Source of the DNA: Maledivibacter halophilus | GTDB lineage: Bacteria; Bacillota; Clostridia; Peptostreptococcales; Caminicellaceae | Assembly: GCF_900167445.1 (NCBI RefSeq) | Contig: NZ_FUZT01000001.1 | Coordinates: forward strand, 848,190 to 912,189 | Length of the DNA: 64,000 nt | Direction of reading: 5' to 3' | Shown here: piece by piece, positions 34,260 through 43,837 of the stretch | Numbering within the stretch: position 1 is the stretch's first letter | Layout: each line of letters begins with the position of its first letter | Notes under the pieces: generated by a model | Databases searched by the model: none | What the model was told of the DNA's origin: nothing | What the model saw: the letters and a program-made list of their open reading frames with translations, nothing else | Made by a program: the position numbers and the translations under genes

Positions 34260-34772
34260 ATTATTAAAAAGAAACTTGAGGTTAATGAATCTATAAGGGA
34301 TCGTGAAGTAAGACTTATTGACTCTAATGGAGAACAGCTAGGGGTAGTATCATCACGGAGAGCACTTGAGATAGCAGAAGAAAGAAAGCTTGATCTGGTA
34401 AAAATAGCTCCAAATGCTAAACCGCCAGTATGTAAAGTAATGGATTTCGGAAAGTATAAATACGAGCAAGCTAAGAGAGAAAAGGAAGCAAAGAAGAAAC
34501 AAAAAACAATAAGTGTCAAGGAAGTTAGATTAAGTCTTAATATAGAAGATCATGATTTGAACACAAAGGCTAATAATGCCATGAAATTCCTTGAAAAAGG
34601 AGATAAGGTTAAGGTGTCTTTAAGATTCAAGGGTAGAGAGCTAGGACATACTCATTTGGGGAAGGATGTATTGAATAAATTTTTCTCCATAGTTTCTGAA
34701 GTTGCTACTATAGATAAAAGTGCAAAAATGGAAGGTAGAAGCATGGTAATGTTCCTATCTCCTAAAAATTAA
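34260..34772 (+). CDS. infC: Translation initiation factor IF-3 (AUU start)
   Basis: 170 residues. The IF3 N-domain (VNESIRDREVRLID, SRRALEIAEE), basic linker (KYEQAKREKEAKKKQK) and C-domain (KEVRLSLNIEDHD, GDKVKVSLRFKGRE) are complete. No ATG/GTG/TTG is well placed. AGGAGGT at 34248-34254 points to ATT at 34260-34262 (or 34263), the rare AUU initiator known for infC elsewhere. Prevents subunit joining and proofreads initiation. First gene of the infC-rpmI-rplT operon. Confidence 0.95.
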   Translation: MIKKKLEVNESIRDREVRLIDSNGEQLGVVSSRRALEIAEERKLDLVKIAPNAKPPVCKVMDFGKYKYEQAKREKEAKKKQKTISVKEVRLSLNIEDHDLNTKANNAMKFLEKGDKVKVSLRFKGRELGHTHLGKDVLNKFFSIVSEVATIDKSAKMEGRSMVMFLSPKN

Positions 34773-34813
34773 ATATAACCAACTTCAAATACTAAGTTTT
34801 AATTTTGATTATA

Positions 34814-34914
34814 TAGGGTTTACATAGTAAAATTTAATTTATACGGGTACAAATGCTCGCAGATTTTTAAGAGCTTTTGACATGGATAAATTGAAGTCTT
34901 TACTTAAGTCCCTA
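34814..34914. repeat. Family A element (A3), tandem with A4
   Basis: TAGGGTTTACATAGTAAAA plus TTTAATTTATACG on the left and CTTAAGTCCCTA with GGATAAATTGAAG on the right are imperfect inverses. It lies between infC and rpmI. Confidence 0.6.
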
Positions 34915-34916
34915 TA

Positions 34917-35018
34917 GACATAAACAAATTGAAAAATGAATTCATATATCTCAAAAAATCTCGTAAGCATGGATATTTTTAAGATGTATAAATTGAATTT
35001 TGACATTGTTTCATTATA
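34917..35018. repeat. Family A element (A4)
   Basis: The right end, reverse-complemented, reads ATGAAACAATGTCAAAATTC and AATTTATACATCTTAAAAATATCC. The left end ACAAATTGAAAAATGAATTC matches it imperfectly. It begins three bases after A3 ends. Confidence 0.65.
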
Positions 35019-35097
35019 AATAGGGCTTATTTGAAAGAAGTAACTTCAATGTTTCTTGTTTTTCTAACCCTATGAAAAATTGAAGGGAGGAATAAAA

Positions 35098-35295
35098 ATG
35101 CCTAAAATGAAAACCCATAGAGGAGCTGCTAAAAGATTTAAAAAGACTGGCTCAGGGAAAATTAAAAGAGCAAAAGCTTATAAAAGTCATATATTAACTA
35201 AAAAATCAGCTAAAAGGAAAAGAAATCTACGTCAATCTGGAATAGTATCCAAAGGCGATGAAAAGAGAATTAAAAAAGTTATTCCATATTTATAA
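35098..35295 (+). CDS. rpmI: Ribosomal protein L35
   Basis: 65 residues, [20 protein letters not shown] start and Lys/Arg-rich body, standard length for bL35. ATG 35098 has GGGAGG at 35085-35090; an upstream TTG at 35080 is ignored. The gap to infC (about 325 bp) is unusually large because two family A elements lie there. Confidence 0.98.
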   Translation: MPKMKTHRGAAKRFKKTGSGKIKRAKAYKSHILTKKSAKRKRNLRQSGIVSKGDEKRIKKVIPYL

Positions 35296-35328
35296 ATTCT
35301 AGGATGAAAAGTAAAGGAGGTAAGGAAA

Positions 35329-35688
35329 ATGGCAAGAGTTAAAAAGGCTGTAAACGCCAAGAAAAAGCATAAGAAAATATTAAAGCTTGCTAAAGGTTAT
35401 TATGGAGCGAAAAGTAAACTTTTTAGACCTGCTAACGAAGCTGTAATGAGGTCTTTGAGGTATGCATATATAGGACGTAAATTAAGAAAAAGAGATTTTA
35501 GAAAATTATGGATATCAAGAATTAATGCTGCTGCAAGGATGAATGATATTTCATATAGCAGACTGATCAATGGATTAAAGCTTGCTAATGTAAGCATAAA
35601 TAGAAAAATGCTTTCTGAAATGGCAATTCACGATCCAGAAGGATTTAAGCAGCTTGTAGAAGTTGCAAAGTCAAAATTAAATGCATAA
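35329..35688 (+). CDS. rplT: Ribosomal protein L20
   Basis: 119 residues, full-length bL20: [42 protein letters not shown] (as two motif parts, [11 protein letters not shown] and [10 protein letters not shown]) and [11 protein letters not shown]. Structural 50S protein and, in Bacillus, autogenous repressor of this operon. AAAGGAGG precedes the ATG; a terminator follows. Confidence 0.98.
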   Translation: MARVKKAVNAKKKHKKILKLAKGYYGAKSKLFRPANEAVMRSLRYAYIGRKLRKRDFRKLWISRINAAARMNDISYSRLINGLKLANVSINRKMLSEMAIHDPEGFKQLVEVAKSKLNA

Positions 35689-35691
35689 ATA

Positions 35692-35722
35692 AAAATAGGC
35701 TCATACAGAGCCTATTTTTTTG
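35692..35722 (+). terminator. Terminator of the infC-rpmI-rplT operon
   Basis: AAAATAGGCTC and GAGCCTATTTT with a 5-nt loop, then TTTT. Confidence 0.9.
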
Positions 35723-35839
35723 CCAATTTAAACACCTTTGAGTAAAATTGTTAGTAAAATAATGAATTGAAGTTTTTACTTTTAAAAAAAGGATTAAAGT
35801 GGTATAATAAACAAATGAAAATCAAATAATTCGATTGGG

Positions 35840-37204
35840 GTGATTACAATCGAAAGGAATAATACTTTACGTAGTTATAGATTGAATCCTGCTCAAATAC
35901 TAGTTTTAGGTTTTGCCAGTGTAATATTAATTGGAGCTCTATTGTTAAATCTTCCTATTGCTTCCCAAAGTGGTGAAAGCGTAGGGTTTGTGAATTCCAT
36001 ATTTACCGCAACCTCAGCAGTTTGTGTAACAGGCTTAGTTGTAGTAGATACAGGTACGTATTGGACTGTATTTGGAAAGACAATAATTCTTTTATTGATA
36101 CAAATTGGTGGGTTAGGATTTATGACTATGGCTACTTTGGTGGCTTTTATTATTGGGAAACGAATATCTTTGCGTGAAAGATTAATTATGCAGGAGGCTT
36201 TAAATCAGTTAACCATATCAGGTTTGGTAAGATTAACACAGCATATTTTGATTACGACCTTTATAATTGAAGGTATAGGAGCCTTTTTTTTATCATTAAA
36301 ATTTATTCCTATATATGGTACTAGTAAAGGAATACTATATGGTATTTTTCATTCAATATCTGCATTTTGTAACGCCGGTTTTGATTTGATTGGTAATGGC
36401 AGAAGTTTAACTCCATTTGTGGATAGTGCCTTAGTAAATATTGTGATATGGCTCTTGATTATTGTTGGCGGTTTAGGCTTTACTGTAGTTATGGATGTAA
36501 TAAAATTCAAGAAATTTAGTAAGTTAACATTACATACAAAATTGGTTTTATCTATAACTGCTATATTAATACTTACAGGATTTGTATTGATTTTTGCTTT
36601 AGAATTTACTAATCCAGATACACTTGGAAATTTGAGTATAAAGGGTAAATTTCTAGGGAGCATGTTTCATTCGATAACACCTAGAACTGCTGGCTTCAAT
36701 ACCCTCCCCATGGATAAGTTGAGGATGGCATCAAAGTTTTTCATAATAATTTTTATGTTTATAGGAGGGTCTCCAAGCTCTACAGCTGGAGGAATAAAAA
36801 CTACTACCGCAGGGGTTTTGGTTCTAAAGATTATATCAACCATAAGAGGAAAGAATGATACTGAGATTTTTAATAGAAGAATTGCTAAGGATGTAATAGA
36901 TAGGGCCTTTGCTATATTAGCTATTGGAATGCTGTGGATTTTAATTGTAACAATGATACTTTCTATCACAGAAGCGAATCAAGATTTTCTCCATATATTA
37001 TTTGAAACAGCTTCTGCCTTTGGAACCGTTGGACTTACATTGGGACTTACTCCTAATCTCAGCATAATAGGGAAAATAGTTATATCCCTTACTATGTTTG
37101 CTGGAAGGTTAGGTGCACTTACCATTGTATTTGCATTAGGGAGAAAACAAGAAAAAAATAAAGGTTTAGTAAGATATCCTGAAGGAAAAGTAATGGTAGG
37201 ATAG
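35840..37204 (+). CDS. ktrB: Ktr/Trk potassium uptake channel subunit
   Basis: 454 residues, four membrane-pore-membrane repeats. Filter-loop regions are TSAVCVTGLVVVDT, FNAGFDLIG, TPRTAGFNTL and SAFGTVGLTLG, each with the conserved filter Gly. Potassium (sodium-coupled) uptake channel. The GTG at 35840 opens the frame; no strong ribosome-binding site is seen, so the start is slightly uncertain. Gated by the KtrA/TrkA-type protein encoded 12 bp downstream. Confidence 0.94.
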   Translation: MITIERNNTLRSYRLNPAQILVLGFASVILIGALLLNLPIASQSGESVGFVNSIFTATSAVCVTGLVVVDTGTYWTVFGKTIILLLIQIGGLGFMTMATLVAFIIGKRISLRERLIMQEALNQLTISGLVRLTQHILITTFIIEGIGAFFLSLKFIPIYGTSKGILYGIFHSISAFCNAGFDLIGNGRSLTPFVDSALVNIVIWLLIIVGGLGFTVVMDVIKFKKFSKLTLHTKLVLSITAILILTGFVLIFALEFTNPDTLGNLSIKGKFLGSMFHSITPRTAGFNTLPMDKLRMASKFFIIIFMFIGGSPSSTAGGIKTTTAGVLVLKIISTIRGKNDTEIFNRRIAKDVIDRAFAILAIGMLWILIVTMILSITEANQDFLHILFETASAFGTVGLTLGLTPNLSIIGKIVISLTMFAGRLGALTIVFALGRKQEKNKGLVRYPEGKVMVG

Positions 37205-37216
37205 AGAGGTGACTAT

Positions 37217-37867
37217 ATGAAGAAACAATTTGTTGTTATTGGCTGTGGAAGATTTGGAACAAGCGTTGCTAAAACTCTATATAATATGGGATATGAAGTT
37301 TTGGTAATAGATAAAAATGAAGAAACCATACAAAGTATTGCAGATAGTGTAACCCATGCTGTTCAGGCTGATGCTACAGATGAAAAATCTATAAAATCCT
37401 TAGGAATAAGAAATTTTGATGTTGCAGTAGTAACTATTGGATCAAATATTCAATCTTCTATATTAGTTACCTTGATGGTTAAGGAACTTGGTGTAGAATA
37501 TGTTATAACTAAGGCCCAAAATGAATTGCATGCTAAGGTACTATATAAAATTGGTGCTGATAGGGTTGTATTTCCTGAAAGGGAAATGGGAGTTAGGGTT
37601 GCACATAATCTAGTATCTTCAAACATAATGGATTATATTGAACTTGCTCCTGATTACAGTATTGTAGAGATTGCGACTCTAGATGAATGGATAGGTAAAA
37701 GTTTAGTAGAATTAAATATGAGGTCAGTATATGGTGTTAACGTTATGGCTATAAAACATGGACCCAATATTGATATATCACCGGATGCTGAAGATTTAAT
37801 TGAAGAAGGCGATGTTTTAGTTGTTATTGGACATAATGATGATATACGTGAAATTGAGAAAAAATAG
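37217..37867 (+). CDS. ktrA: Ktr/Trk potassium uptake regulatory subunit
   Basis: 216 residues. RCK N domain with GCGRFG (9-14) and acidic D at the end of strand 2 (VLVIDKN), then TrkA-C domain from about 135. Forms the cytosolic nucleotide-binding ring that gates KtrB. Starts 12 bp after ktrB, with GAGAGGTG as ribosome-binding site, so co-transcribed. Confidence 0.95.
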   Translation: MKKQFVVIGCGRFGTSVAKTLYNMGYEVLVIDKNEETIQSIADSVTHAVQADATDEKSIKSLGIRNFDVAVVTIGSNIQSSILVTLMVKELGVEYVITKAQNELHAKVLYKIGADRVVFPEREMGVRVAHNLVSSNIMDYIELAPDYSIVEIATLDEWIGKSLVELNMRSVYGVNVMAIKHGPNIDISPDAEDLIEEGDVLVVIGHNDDIREIEKK

Positions 37868-37879
37868 GGGTGCTTATAG

Positions 37880-38692
37880 GTGATTAAGGAAATAATATCC
37901 CCATCGAATCAAAATATAAAGCATATTAAATCATTACATAAAAGAAAATATAGAGATAAGCATAAAGAGTTTTTAATAGAAGGGCTTAGAAGTGTTGAAC
38001 ATGGTTTAGAGAATAATGCAGAGTTTAGGAATATATGTTATAATGATGTGATAACAAGTAGCAATAGGGGCTGTAAGTTATTAGAAAAAATTTCTCAAAG
38101 AAAAATAGAATTATGTAAAATAAATGATAAGATTTTTAAGGAAATATCTACTACCGATAGTCCCCAAGGAATATTAGGTGTTGTAAAAAGGCGGTATTAT
38201 GATTTAGAAGATATAATCAGTAAGGACAAATTATTTCTAATAATTCTTGATAAATTGCAAGACCCCGGAAATGTTGGTACAATTATTAGAACCGCCGATG
38301 CGGCAGGGGTAAGTTGCATAATATCATTAAAGGGGACTGTGGATATATATAATAGCAAAACCATTAGATCTACTATGGGATCAATTTTTAGTATGCCAAT
38401 AATACATATAGAAACCATAGGTGATGTAATTGAAATCTTAAAGGGAAATGGGGTAGATATTATTTCTACCACATTGGAGGCCGAAAGATATCACTTTGAA
38501 GTAAAATATGGAAGAAAGAATGCAATTATTATTGGTAATGAAGGAAATGGAATTTCTAATGAGTTAATTAAACGATCCGACATAAAAGTTAAAATACCCA
38601 TAATAGGAAATGCAGAATCTTTAAATGCTTCCATTGCAGCGGGTATAATTATATATGAAATAGTAAGACAGACTCATTTTCAGAAAATTTAA
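37880..38692 (+). CDS. SPOUT family RNA 2'-O-methyltransferase (TrmH/RlmB-like)
   Basis: 270 residues. N-terminal substrate-binding domain (KEFLIEGLRSVEHGL), then the SpoU knot with motif 1 DPGNVGTIIRTADAAG, motif 2 IIGNEGNGIS and motif 3 IPIIGNAESLNASIAAGI. Methylates a ribose in rRNA or tRNA; target unknown. GTG 37880 lies 12 bp after ktrA. The gene order ktrB-ktrA-spoU followed by pheS is usual in Clostridia. Confidence 0.93.
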   Translation: MIKEIISPSNQNIKHIKSLHKRKYRDKHKEFLIEGLRSVEHGLENNAEFRNICYNDVITSSNRGCKLLEKISQRKIELCKINDKIFKEISTTDSPQGILGVVKRRYYDLEDIISKDKLFLIILDKLQDPGNVGTIIRTADAAGVSCIISLKGTVDIYNSKTIRSTMGSIFSMPIIHIETIGDVIEILKGNGVDIISTTLEAERYHFEVKYGRKNAIIIGNEGNGISNELIKRSDIKVKIPIIGNAESLNASIAAGIIIYEIVRQTHFQKI

Positions 38693-38712
38693 TAATTAAA
38701 TGAAATAACTAC

Positions 38713-38741
38713 TTGTAAACCTTTTTTTGCTGTGCTATAAT
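38713..38741 (+). promoter_or_regulatory. Promoter ahead of the YqzL microprotein
   Basis: TTGTAA (38713-38718), 17-bp spacer, TATAAT (38736-38741). Confidence 0.65.
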
Positions 38742-38780
38742 TTTATCTAAGTAGACTAGTAAAAAGGGGTGCATCTATTA

Positions 38781-38873
38781 ATGTTATATATGGCTAAATT
38801 CTTTTGGAATGTTTTTATGTTAACTGGTAATTTAGATGCGTATCTCATATATAAAAAGATAGTAGGTTGTTAA
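38781..38873 (+). CDS. YqzL-family microprotein (30 aa)
   Basis: A 30-codon frame ending at TAA 38871-38873. The product core AKFFWNVFMLTGNLDAYLIYKK matches the YqzL pattern FxWxxFxxTGxxxaYLlYKe, a tiny Firmicute family of unknown function (core given as AKFFWNVFMLTG and NLDAYLIYKK). AAAAAGGGG at about 38761-38769 is the ribosome-binding site; initiation could be at ATG 38781 or ATG 38790. The promoter with TATAAT lies 40 bp upstream. It is too short for standard gene calling. Confidence 0.8.
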   Translation: MLYMAKFFWNVFMLTGNLDAYLIYKKIVGC

Positions 38874-38919
38874 GTTTAATTATTGTTTTTAGTAATTTTA
38901 ATTTAATATATTCAATGGC

Positions 38920-39232
38920 AATGAAAGAGAAAAGTAAGATAAATACAACTTACAGAGAGGAAATGTTATAGGCTGAAAGCATTTCTAGTTTAAGATTTAT
39001 CAGAAGTTCACTCTGGAGCTATGGAGCTGAAAGTTATTAGTAAGCTTTATCGGATAACACCGTTATAATGTCGCAAGAGATGTTAAGAATAAATATTAAT
39101 CTTATATCTTAATATTATATATGCATATAAGTTTTATTATAATAGTGTTGTCCATATCTGTTTCTTAACAAAAAGGGTGGTACCGCGATGAGAACCTTCG
39201 TCCCTTGTGGATGGAGGTTTTAATATTTTTTG
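38920..39232 (+). ncRNA. T-box leader of pheS-pheT
   Basis: AGGGTGGTACCGCG at 39174-39187, then a terminator made of AACCTTCGTCC and GGATGGAGGTT followed by T-rich sequence. Stem I segments (AGAGGAAATG, GAAAGCATTTC) resemble the thrS leader. The specifier appears to be TTC in GAAGTTCACTC, a Phe codon, as expected. Starved tRNA-Phe should allow readthrough. Confidence 0.93.
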
Positions 39233-39275
39233 AAGAATATAATTTTTAGACATATATACAGAAAGGAGATATACA

Positions 39276-40295
39276 ATGAAAGAACAGATTTTAGAAATTT
39301 TAGAAAAAGTTAAAAAAGATATTGCTTCAGCTGAATCATTAAATGAATTAGAGCAATTTAGAGTTAAGTATTTAGGGAAAAAAGGGGAATTAACTGTTTT
39401 GCTAAGGGGCATGGGTAAATTGTCTAAGGAAATGAGACCCGTAATAGGTAAATTGGCAAATGAAGTTAGGGACTCAATTGAGAAAACTTTAGAGGAAAGT
39501 AAGGCAGTTATAAAAGAAAAAGAAAAGAATGCCAGGTTGAAAAATGAAGTTATTGATGTTACATTACCTGGTAAGGTTAATAGAATAGGTCATAAGCATC
39601 CCCTTACATTGGTTTTAGATGAAATTAAGGATATATTCATGGGGATGGGATATAAAATTGCCGAGGGCCCTGAGGTTGAAACTGTTTACTATAATTTTGA
39701 TGCACTAAATGCACCAAAGGATCATCCATCGAGGGATCTTTCTGATACCTTCTATATAAATAAGGATATATTACTTAGAACTCAAACTTCACCGGTTCAA
39801 GTTAGAGTTATGCAAAAATCCAAGCCCCCCATTAGGATTATTTCCCCGGGTAGATGTTATCGTACCGATGAAATTGACGCAACCCACTCTCCAATGTTTC
39901 ATCAAATAGAAGGATTGCTTATAGATAAAGATATTACATTGGGAGATTTAAAGGGTACTTTAGATACCTTTGCAAAAAGACTTTTTGGTATAAATACCAA
40001 AACAAAGTTTAGACCACATTATTTCCCATTTACAGAACCTAGTGGAGAAGTCGATGTATCCTGCTTTAAATGTGGAGGAAAGGGATGTAAAATCTGTAAA
40101 GGTAGTGGATGGATAGAAATATTAGGCTGTGGAATGGTTCATCCAAACGTCTTAGAGGAATGTAACATTGACCCAGAGGTTTATAGTGGCTTTGCATTTG
40201 GAATGGGCCTTGATAGAATAACTATGCTAAAATATGAAATTGAAGATATACGTCTTCTATTTGAAAATGATATGAGATTTATTGAACAGTTTTAA
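39276..40295 (+). CDS. pheS: Phenylalanyl-tRNA synthetase alpha subunit
   Basis: 339 residues. N-terminal coiled coil (1-85), then class II core: motif 2 region [25 protein letters not shown] (as PGRCYRTD and [10 protein letters not shown]), [16 protein letters not shown], and motif 3 [14 protein letters not shown]. Full length. ATG 39276 follows AAGGAGA. Forms the heterotetramer with PheT. Confidence 0.98.
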   Translation: MKEQILEILEKVKKDIASAESLNELEQFRVKYLGKKGELTVLLRGMGKLSKEMRPVIGKLANEVRDSIEKTLEESKAVIKEKEKNARLKNEVIDVTLPGKVNRIGHKHPLTLVLDEIKDIFMGMGYKIAEGPEVETVYYNFDALNAPKDHPSRDLSDTFYINKDILLRTQTSPVQVRVMQKSKPPIRIISPGRCYRTDEIDATHSPMFHQIEGLLIDKDITLGDLKGTLDTFAKRLFGINTKTKFRPHYFPFTEPSGEVDVSCFKCGGKGCKICKGSGWIEILGCGMVHPNVLEECNIDPEVYSGFAFGMGLDRITMLKYEIEDIRLLFENDMRFIEQF

Positions 40296-40331
40296 AAGCT
40301 GGCAGATAAACAATGTTAGGAGGATGACTTT

Positions 40332-42725
40332 ATGTTAGTACCAGTGAGTTGGTTAAAGGATTATGTTGAAATAGATAACATTTCTTTAGAGGAATTAGAA
40401 GAAAGATTAGTATTATCTGGATCAAATACTGAAACAGTTACAGAAGTAGCTGAAGGTGTTAAAAAGGTAGTTATTGGTAAGATTATGGAAATCAATAAAC
40501 ATCCTAATGCAGATAAGTTAGTAATTACAAAGGTTGATGTGGGAGATGAAGTTTTACAAATAGTAACTGGGGCAGATAATATAAATGAAGGTGATTTTGT
40601 ACCGGTGGCTTTAGTTGGAGCATGGCTTCCAGGAGGAATGAAGATCAAAAGAGGAAAGCTTCGTGGTGAAACCTCCAATGGAATGCTTTGCTCTGCTGAA
40701 GAGTTAAATTTCGATGATAGTGTAATTCCAAAGTCATCAAAGGATGGTATTTTGATTTTAAAGGGTAAATATACATTGGGAGAAAATGCAAAAGAGGCAT
40801 TAGAGCTCAATGATAATGTAATCGAGTTTGAAATAACACCTAATAGACCAGATTGCTTGAGTATGATAGGTATGGCTAGGGAAACATCTGCAACCTTTGA
40901 TATTCCAATGAATTATCCTAGAATAAATTTAAAGAATGAGATAGAGGATGTAAAGGATTATGTGTCAATAGAAGTTAAGGATTCTAATTTATGTAAAAGA
41001 TACATTGGAAGAGTTGTTAAAGATATAAAAATAGAACAGTCGCCAACTTGGCTTCAAATGAGACTTATGAAGGCTGGTGTTAGGCCAATTAATAATATTG
41101 TTGATATTACCAACTATGTAATGCTTGAATATGGTCAGCCTCTACATGCCTATGATTTAGATAAAATAAAAGAGAAGAAGATAATTGTTAGAAGAGCTCA
41201 AGAAGATGAAAAGATTAAGACTTTAGATGGTGTAGAGAGAAAGCTAGATGAAGAAGTACTTGTTATTGCCGATGCAGAAAAATCAGTAGGGATAGCAGGA
41301 ATAATGGGGGATGAAGCTTCTGAAGTAACAGATAGTACTGATACTATACTTTTGGAAGCTGCAAACTTCAATAAAAGAAACATTAGGACTTCCTCAAGAA
41401 AATTAGGTCATAGAACCGAAGCATCTTCCAGATTTGAAAAAGGTATAGATCCAAATATTGTGGAAGTAGCCATAGATAGAGCATGTCAACTTATTGAAGA
41501 ACTTGGTGCCGGTAAAGTTATAAAAGGAAAAATAGATATTTATGATGAAAAGTTAGAAAACTGGTCTATAGATGTTAGACCAAATAGAATAAATAGTCTT
41601 TTGGGAACAAAGCTTAGCCCCGAGGAAATAATTAAAACATTGACAAGACTGGAACTTTCTGTGGAAAAACAAGAAGACAGATTAGAGGTTTCTATTCCAA
41701 CCTTTAGACAGGATTTAGTTAAAGAGATAGATATAGTGGAAGAGGTTGCAAGAATATACGGATATAATATTATTGAATCTACATTACCAAAGGGAGCAAC
41801 ATGGGGTGGCAAGACAATTGAGCAAGAGATTGAAGACTATACTAAATCGACTTTAAATGCATTGGGACTAAATGAAATAACAACCTTTTCATTTGTTAGC
41901 CCTAAAAGCCTAAGTCTAATAAATATACCAGAAGACAGTTTTTTAAGAAGAAATATCAATCTTATTAATCCTTTAGGAGAAGAATACAGCGTAATGAGGA
42001 CATCTTTAATGCCAAATCTGCTGGATGTTCTGGCAAGAAATTTTAAAAGAAATGTACCTGCTGCGTTGGCCTTTGAATTAGGAAGAATATTTATTCCCCA
42101 TGATATTCCTATAACTTCACTACCTCTTGAAAAAAAGAGGTTGACTTTAGGTATGTATGGTGATGATATAGATTTCTTCAGCTTAAAAGGTGTTGTTTGT
42201 GATCTTTTAGATAGATTAGGGATTAAAGATTTAAGCTTTGAACCTGAAAAAGCTCATCCTTCTTTTCACCCTGGAAGATGTGCAAATATTATACATGGTA
42301 ACGATGTTATAGGAACTTTAGGAGAAATTCATCCGGATGTGCTGGAGAACTATGGTTTTGATAATAGAGTATATATTGCAGATATTGACTTTAATATATT
42401 ATTGCAAATAACAAGATTAGATAGAACATATAAACCTTTACCAAAGTATCCTGCTACAACTAGGGATATGGCTGTAATTGTAAAAGAAGAATTCTATCAT
42501 AAGGAAATAGAAGAGATTATTTTAGAAAATGGAGGATCAATACTGGAATCCTGTACCTTATTTGATGTATATAGAGGTAAGCAGATTTCCAAGGGAGATA
42601 AAAGCATGGCTTATTCATTGACTTTTAGAGCTAAGGATAGAACCCTTACTGATGCAGAAGTTAATAAAGTATTCGATAAAATATTGAATCAATTAAAAAT
42701 TAAGTTAAATGCTGAATTAAGATAA
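40332..42725 (+). CDS. pheT: Phenylalanyl-tRNA synthetase beta subunit
   Basis: 797 residues, full length: EMAP-like tRNA-binding domain (about 40-150), B3/B4 editing domain, B5 domain, core and C-terminal ferredoxin-like anticodon domain (KYPATTRDMAVIV onward). Edits mischarged Tyr-tRNA-Phe. Starts 36 bp after pheS with AGGAGG; a terminator follows. The next 330 bp to zapA holds nothing else recognised. Confidence 0.98.
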   Translation: MLVPVSWLKDYVEIDNISLEELEERLVLSGSNTETVTEVAEGVKKVVIGKIMEINKHPNADKLVITKVDVGDEVLQIVTGADNINEGDFVPVALVGAWLPGGMKIKRGKLRGETSNGMLCSAEELNFDDSVIPKSSKDGILILKGKYTLGENAKEALELNDNVIEFEITPNRPDCLSMIGMARETSATFDIPMNYPRINLKNEIEDVKDYVSIEVKDSNLCKRYIGRVVKDIKIEQSPTWLQMRLMKAGVRPINNIVDITNYVMLEYGQPLHAYDLDKIKEKKIIVRRAQEDEKIKTLDGVERKLDEEVLVIADAEKSVGIAGIMGDEASEVTDSTDTILLEAANFNKRNIRTSSRKLGHRTEASSRFEKGIDPNIVEVAIDRACQLIEELGAGKVIKGKIDIYDEKLENWSIDVRPNRINSLLGTKLSPEEIIKTLTRLELSVEKQEDRLEVSIPTFRQDLVKEIDIVEEVARIYGYNIIESTLPKGATWGGKTIEQEIEDYTKSTLNALGLNEITTFSFVSPKSLSLINIPEDSFLRRNINLINPLGEEYSVMRTSLMPNLLDVLARNFKRNVPAALAFELGRIFIPHDIPITSLPLEKKRLTLGMYGDDIDFFSLKGVVCDLLDRLGIKDLSFEPEKAHPSFHPGRCANIIHGNDVIGTLGEIHPDVLENYGFDNRVYIADIDFNILLQITRLDRTYKPLPKYPATTRDMAVIVKEEFYHKEIEEIILENGGSILESCTLFDVYRGKQISKGDKSMAYSLTFRAKDRTLTDAEVNKVFDKILNQLKIKLNAELR

Positions 42726-42738
42726 TATATATGTTGAC

Positions 42739-42785
42739 AATAGTCGTTACCTATTAGCTCACCTAGGTGGTAACGGCTATTTTTG
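42739..42785 (+). terminator. Terminator of pheS-pheT
   Basis: AATAGTCGTTACC and GGTAACGGCTATT pair (one G-T), with further pairing in the loop, followed by TTTT. Confidence 0.9.
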
Positions 42786-43059
42786 AAATTTATTAGAATA
42801 TATTTTTGCCTTTTCAGGCTATGAATGTGGTAAAATATAATTAATCCCGGATTATTCATATAAATTTAGGATAGAAATTTGCAAGGGACTCATATAAAAG
42901 AAATAATTTATAAGGTATATTGTTATATCGTATAAACATATTGAAGTTTGATATTGCTATACTATATATAAATTATTTTAAGTTGTAGAAGGAAATTATA
43001 ATAATATATAGAACTAACTACTTGAGGGATTTGTTTAATCTAAAGGGGTTGTATAATAA

Positions 43060-43623
43060 ATGATGAATAAAAATAAAGTTATAGTAAAAATATTAGGACA
43101 AGAATACACAATAGTTGGTGATGAATCAAGGGAATTTATGCAAAGGGTCTCTAACTATGTAGATGATAAAATGCTTGAAATCGCAGAAAAAAATAAAAAA
43201 TTCAGTACAGCTATGGTAGCTGTTTTAACTGCCATTAATATTGGAGATGAATATTTTAAATTATTCGATGATTATCAAAAATTAAAGGCTGAAAATGAAA
43301 GGCCTACCCATGAATTAGAAGAAACTAAAAAGCTTTTGGAAGCTGCCACTATAGAGATAAAAAAGAAAACAATAGAGTATGAGAATTTACTTAAAGAATA
43401 TGAAGATATGAAAGAGAGCCTAAGAAATACCGAAGCTAATTATATGGAACTGAGGGAAGAAGTAAATAGGCTTAGCTATGAATTGAATATAAAGAATAAC
43501 AAGCTTAAGAAAGAGGAAAAAATTAATGAAGATTTAAAAAATAAACTTGTTCAAAGTGAAGTTAAATTAGTTCAAACTAAAAAGGAACTTCAAGAATTTA
43601 TTGAAGCCTTTGATAATTCTTAA
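43060..43623 (+). CDS. zapA: Cell division protein ZapA with extended coiled coil
   Basis: 187 residues. N-terminal ZapA domain (VIVKILGQEYTIVGDESREF, YVDDKMLEIAEKN, VLTAINIGDEY) of about 85 residues, then a Glu/Lys-rich coiled coil of about 100 residues (heptads from EETKKLLEAATIEIKKK onward). ZapA crosslinks FtsZ filaments. The tail is longer than in Bacillus ZapA (85 aa) but usual in Clostridia. Located upstream of the U32 peptidase gene, a common clostridial order. Confidence 0.9.
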   Translation: MMNKNKVIVKILGQEYTIVGDESREFMQRVSNYVDDKMLEIAEKNKKFSTAMVAVLTAINIGDEYFKLFDDYQKLKAENERPTHELEETKKLLEAATIEIKKKTIEYENLLKEYEDMKESLRNTEANYMELREEVNRLSYELNIKNNKLKKEEKINEDLKNKLVQSEVKLVQTKKELQEFIEAFDNS

Positions 43624-43639
43624 TATTAGTATTCTATAG

Positions 43640-43726
43640 ATATTCAAGCAAAATAGTTAATTTATACATTTTAAAATATCGATGTTTCTATGACTTTTTT
43701 GATGTATAAAAATTATATAAAACAAT
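43640..43726. repeat. Degenerate family A element (A9)
   Basis: The left arm GTTAATTTATACATTTTAAA and right arm TTTTTTGATGTATAAAAATT are imperfect inverses between zapA and the U32 gene. Confidence 0.5.
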
Positions 43727-43837
43727 GAATGCTTCTACATTCTTTTTATGAAATTTATTTAGGAAGTAGTGATATAATAATATTACTACTTTTTGTTGTG
43801 CCAATATGTGGTATAAAATTGTTTTAGGAGTGGTAAT

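Noticed and set aside
40361..40810. Minus-strand open frame of 149 codons opposite pheT
   Set aside because: It is a shadow of the PheT tRNA-binding domain; no supporting signals.
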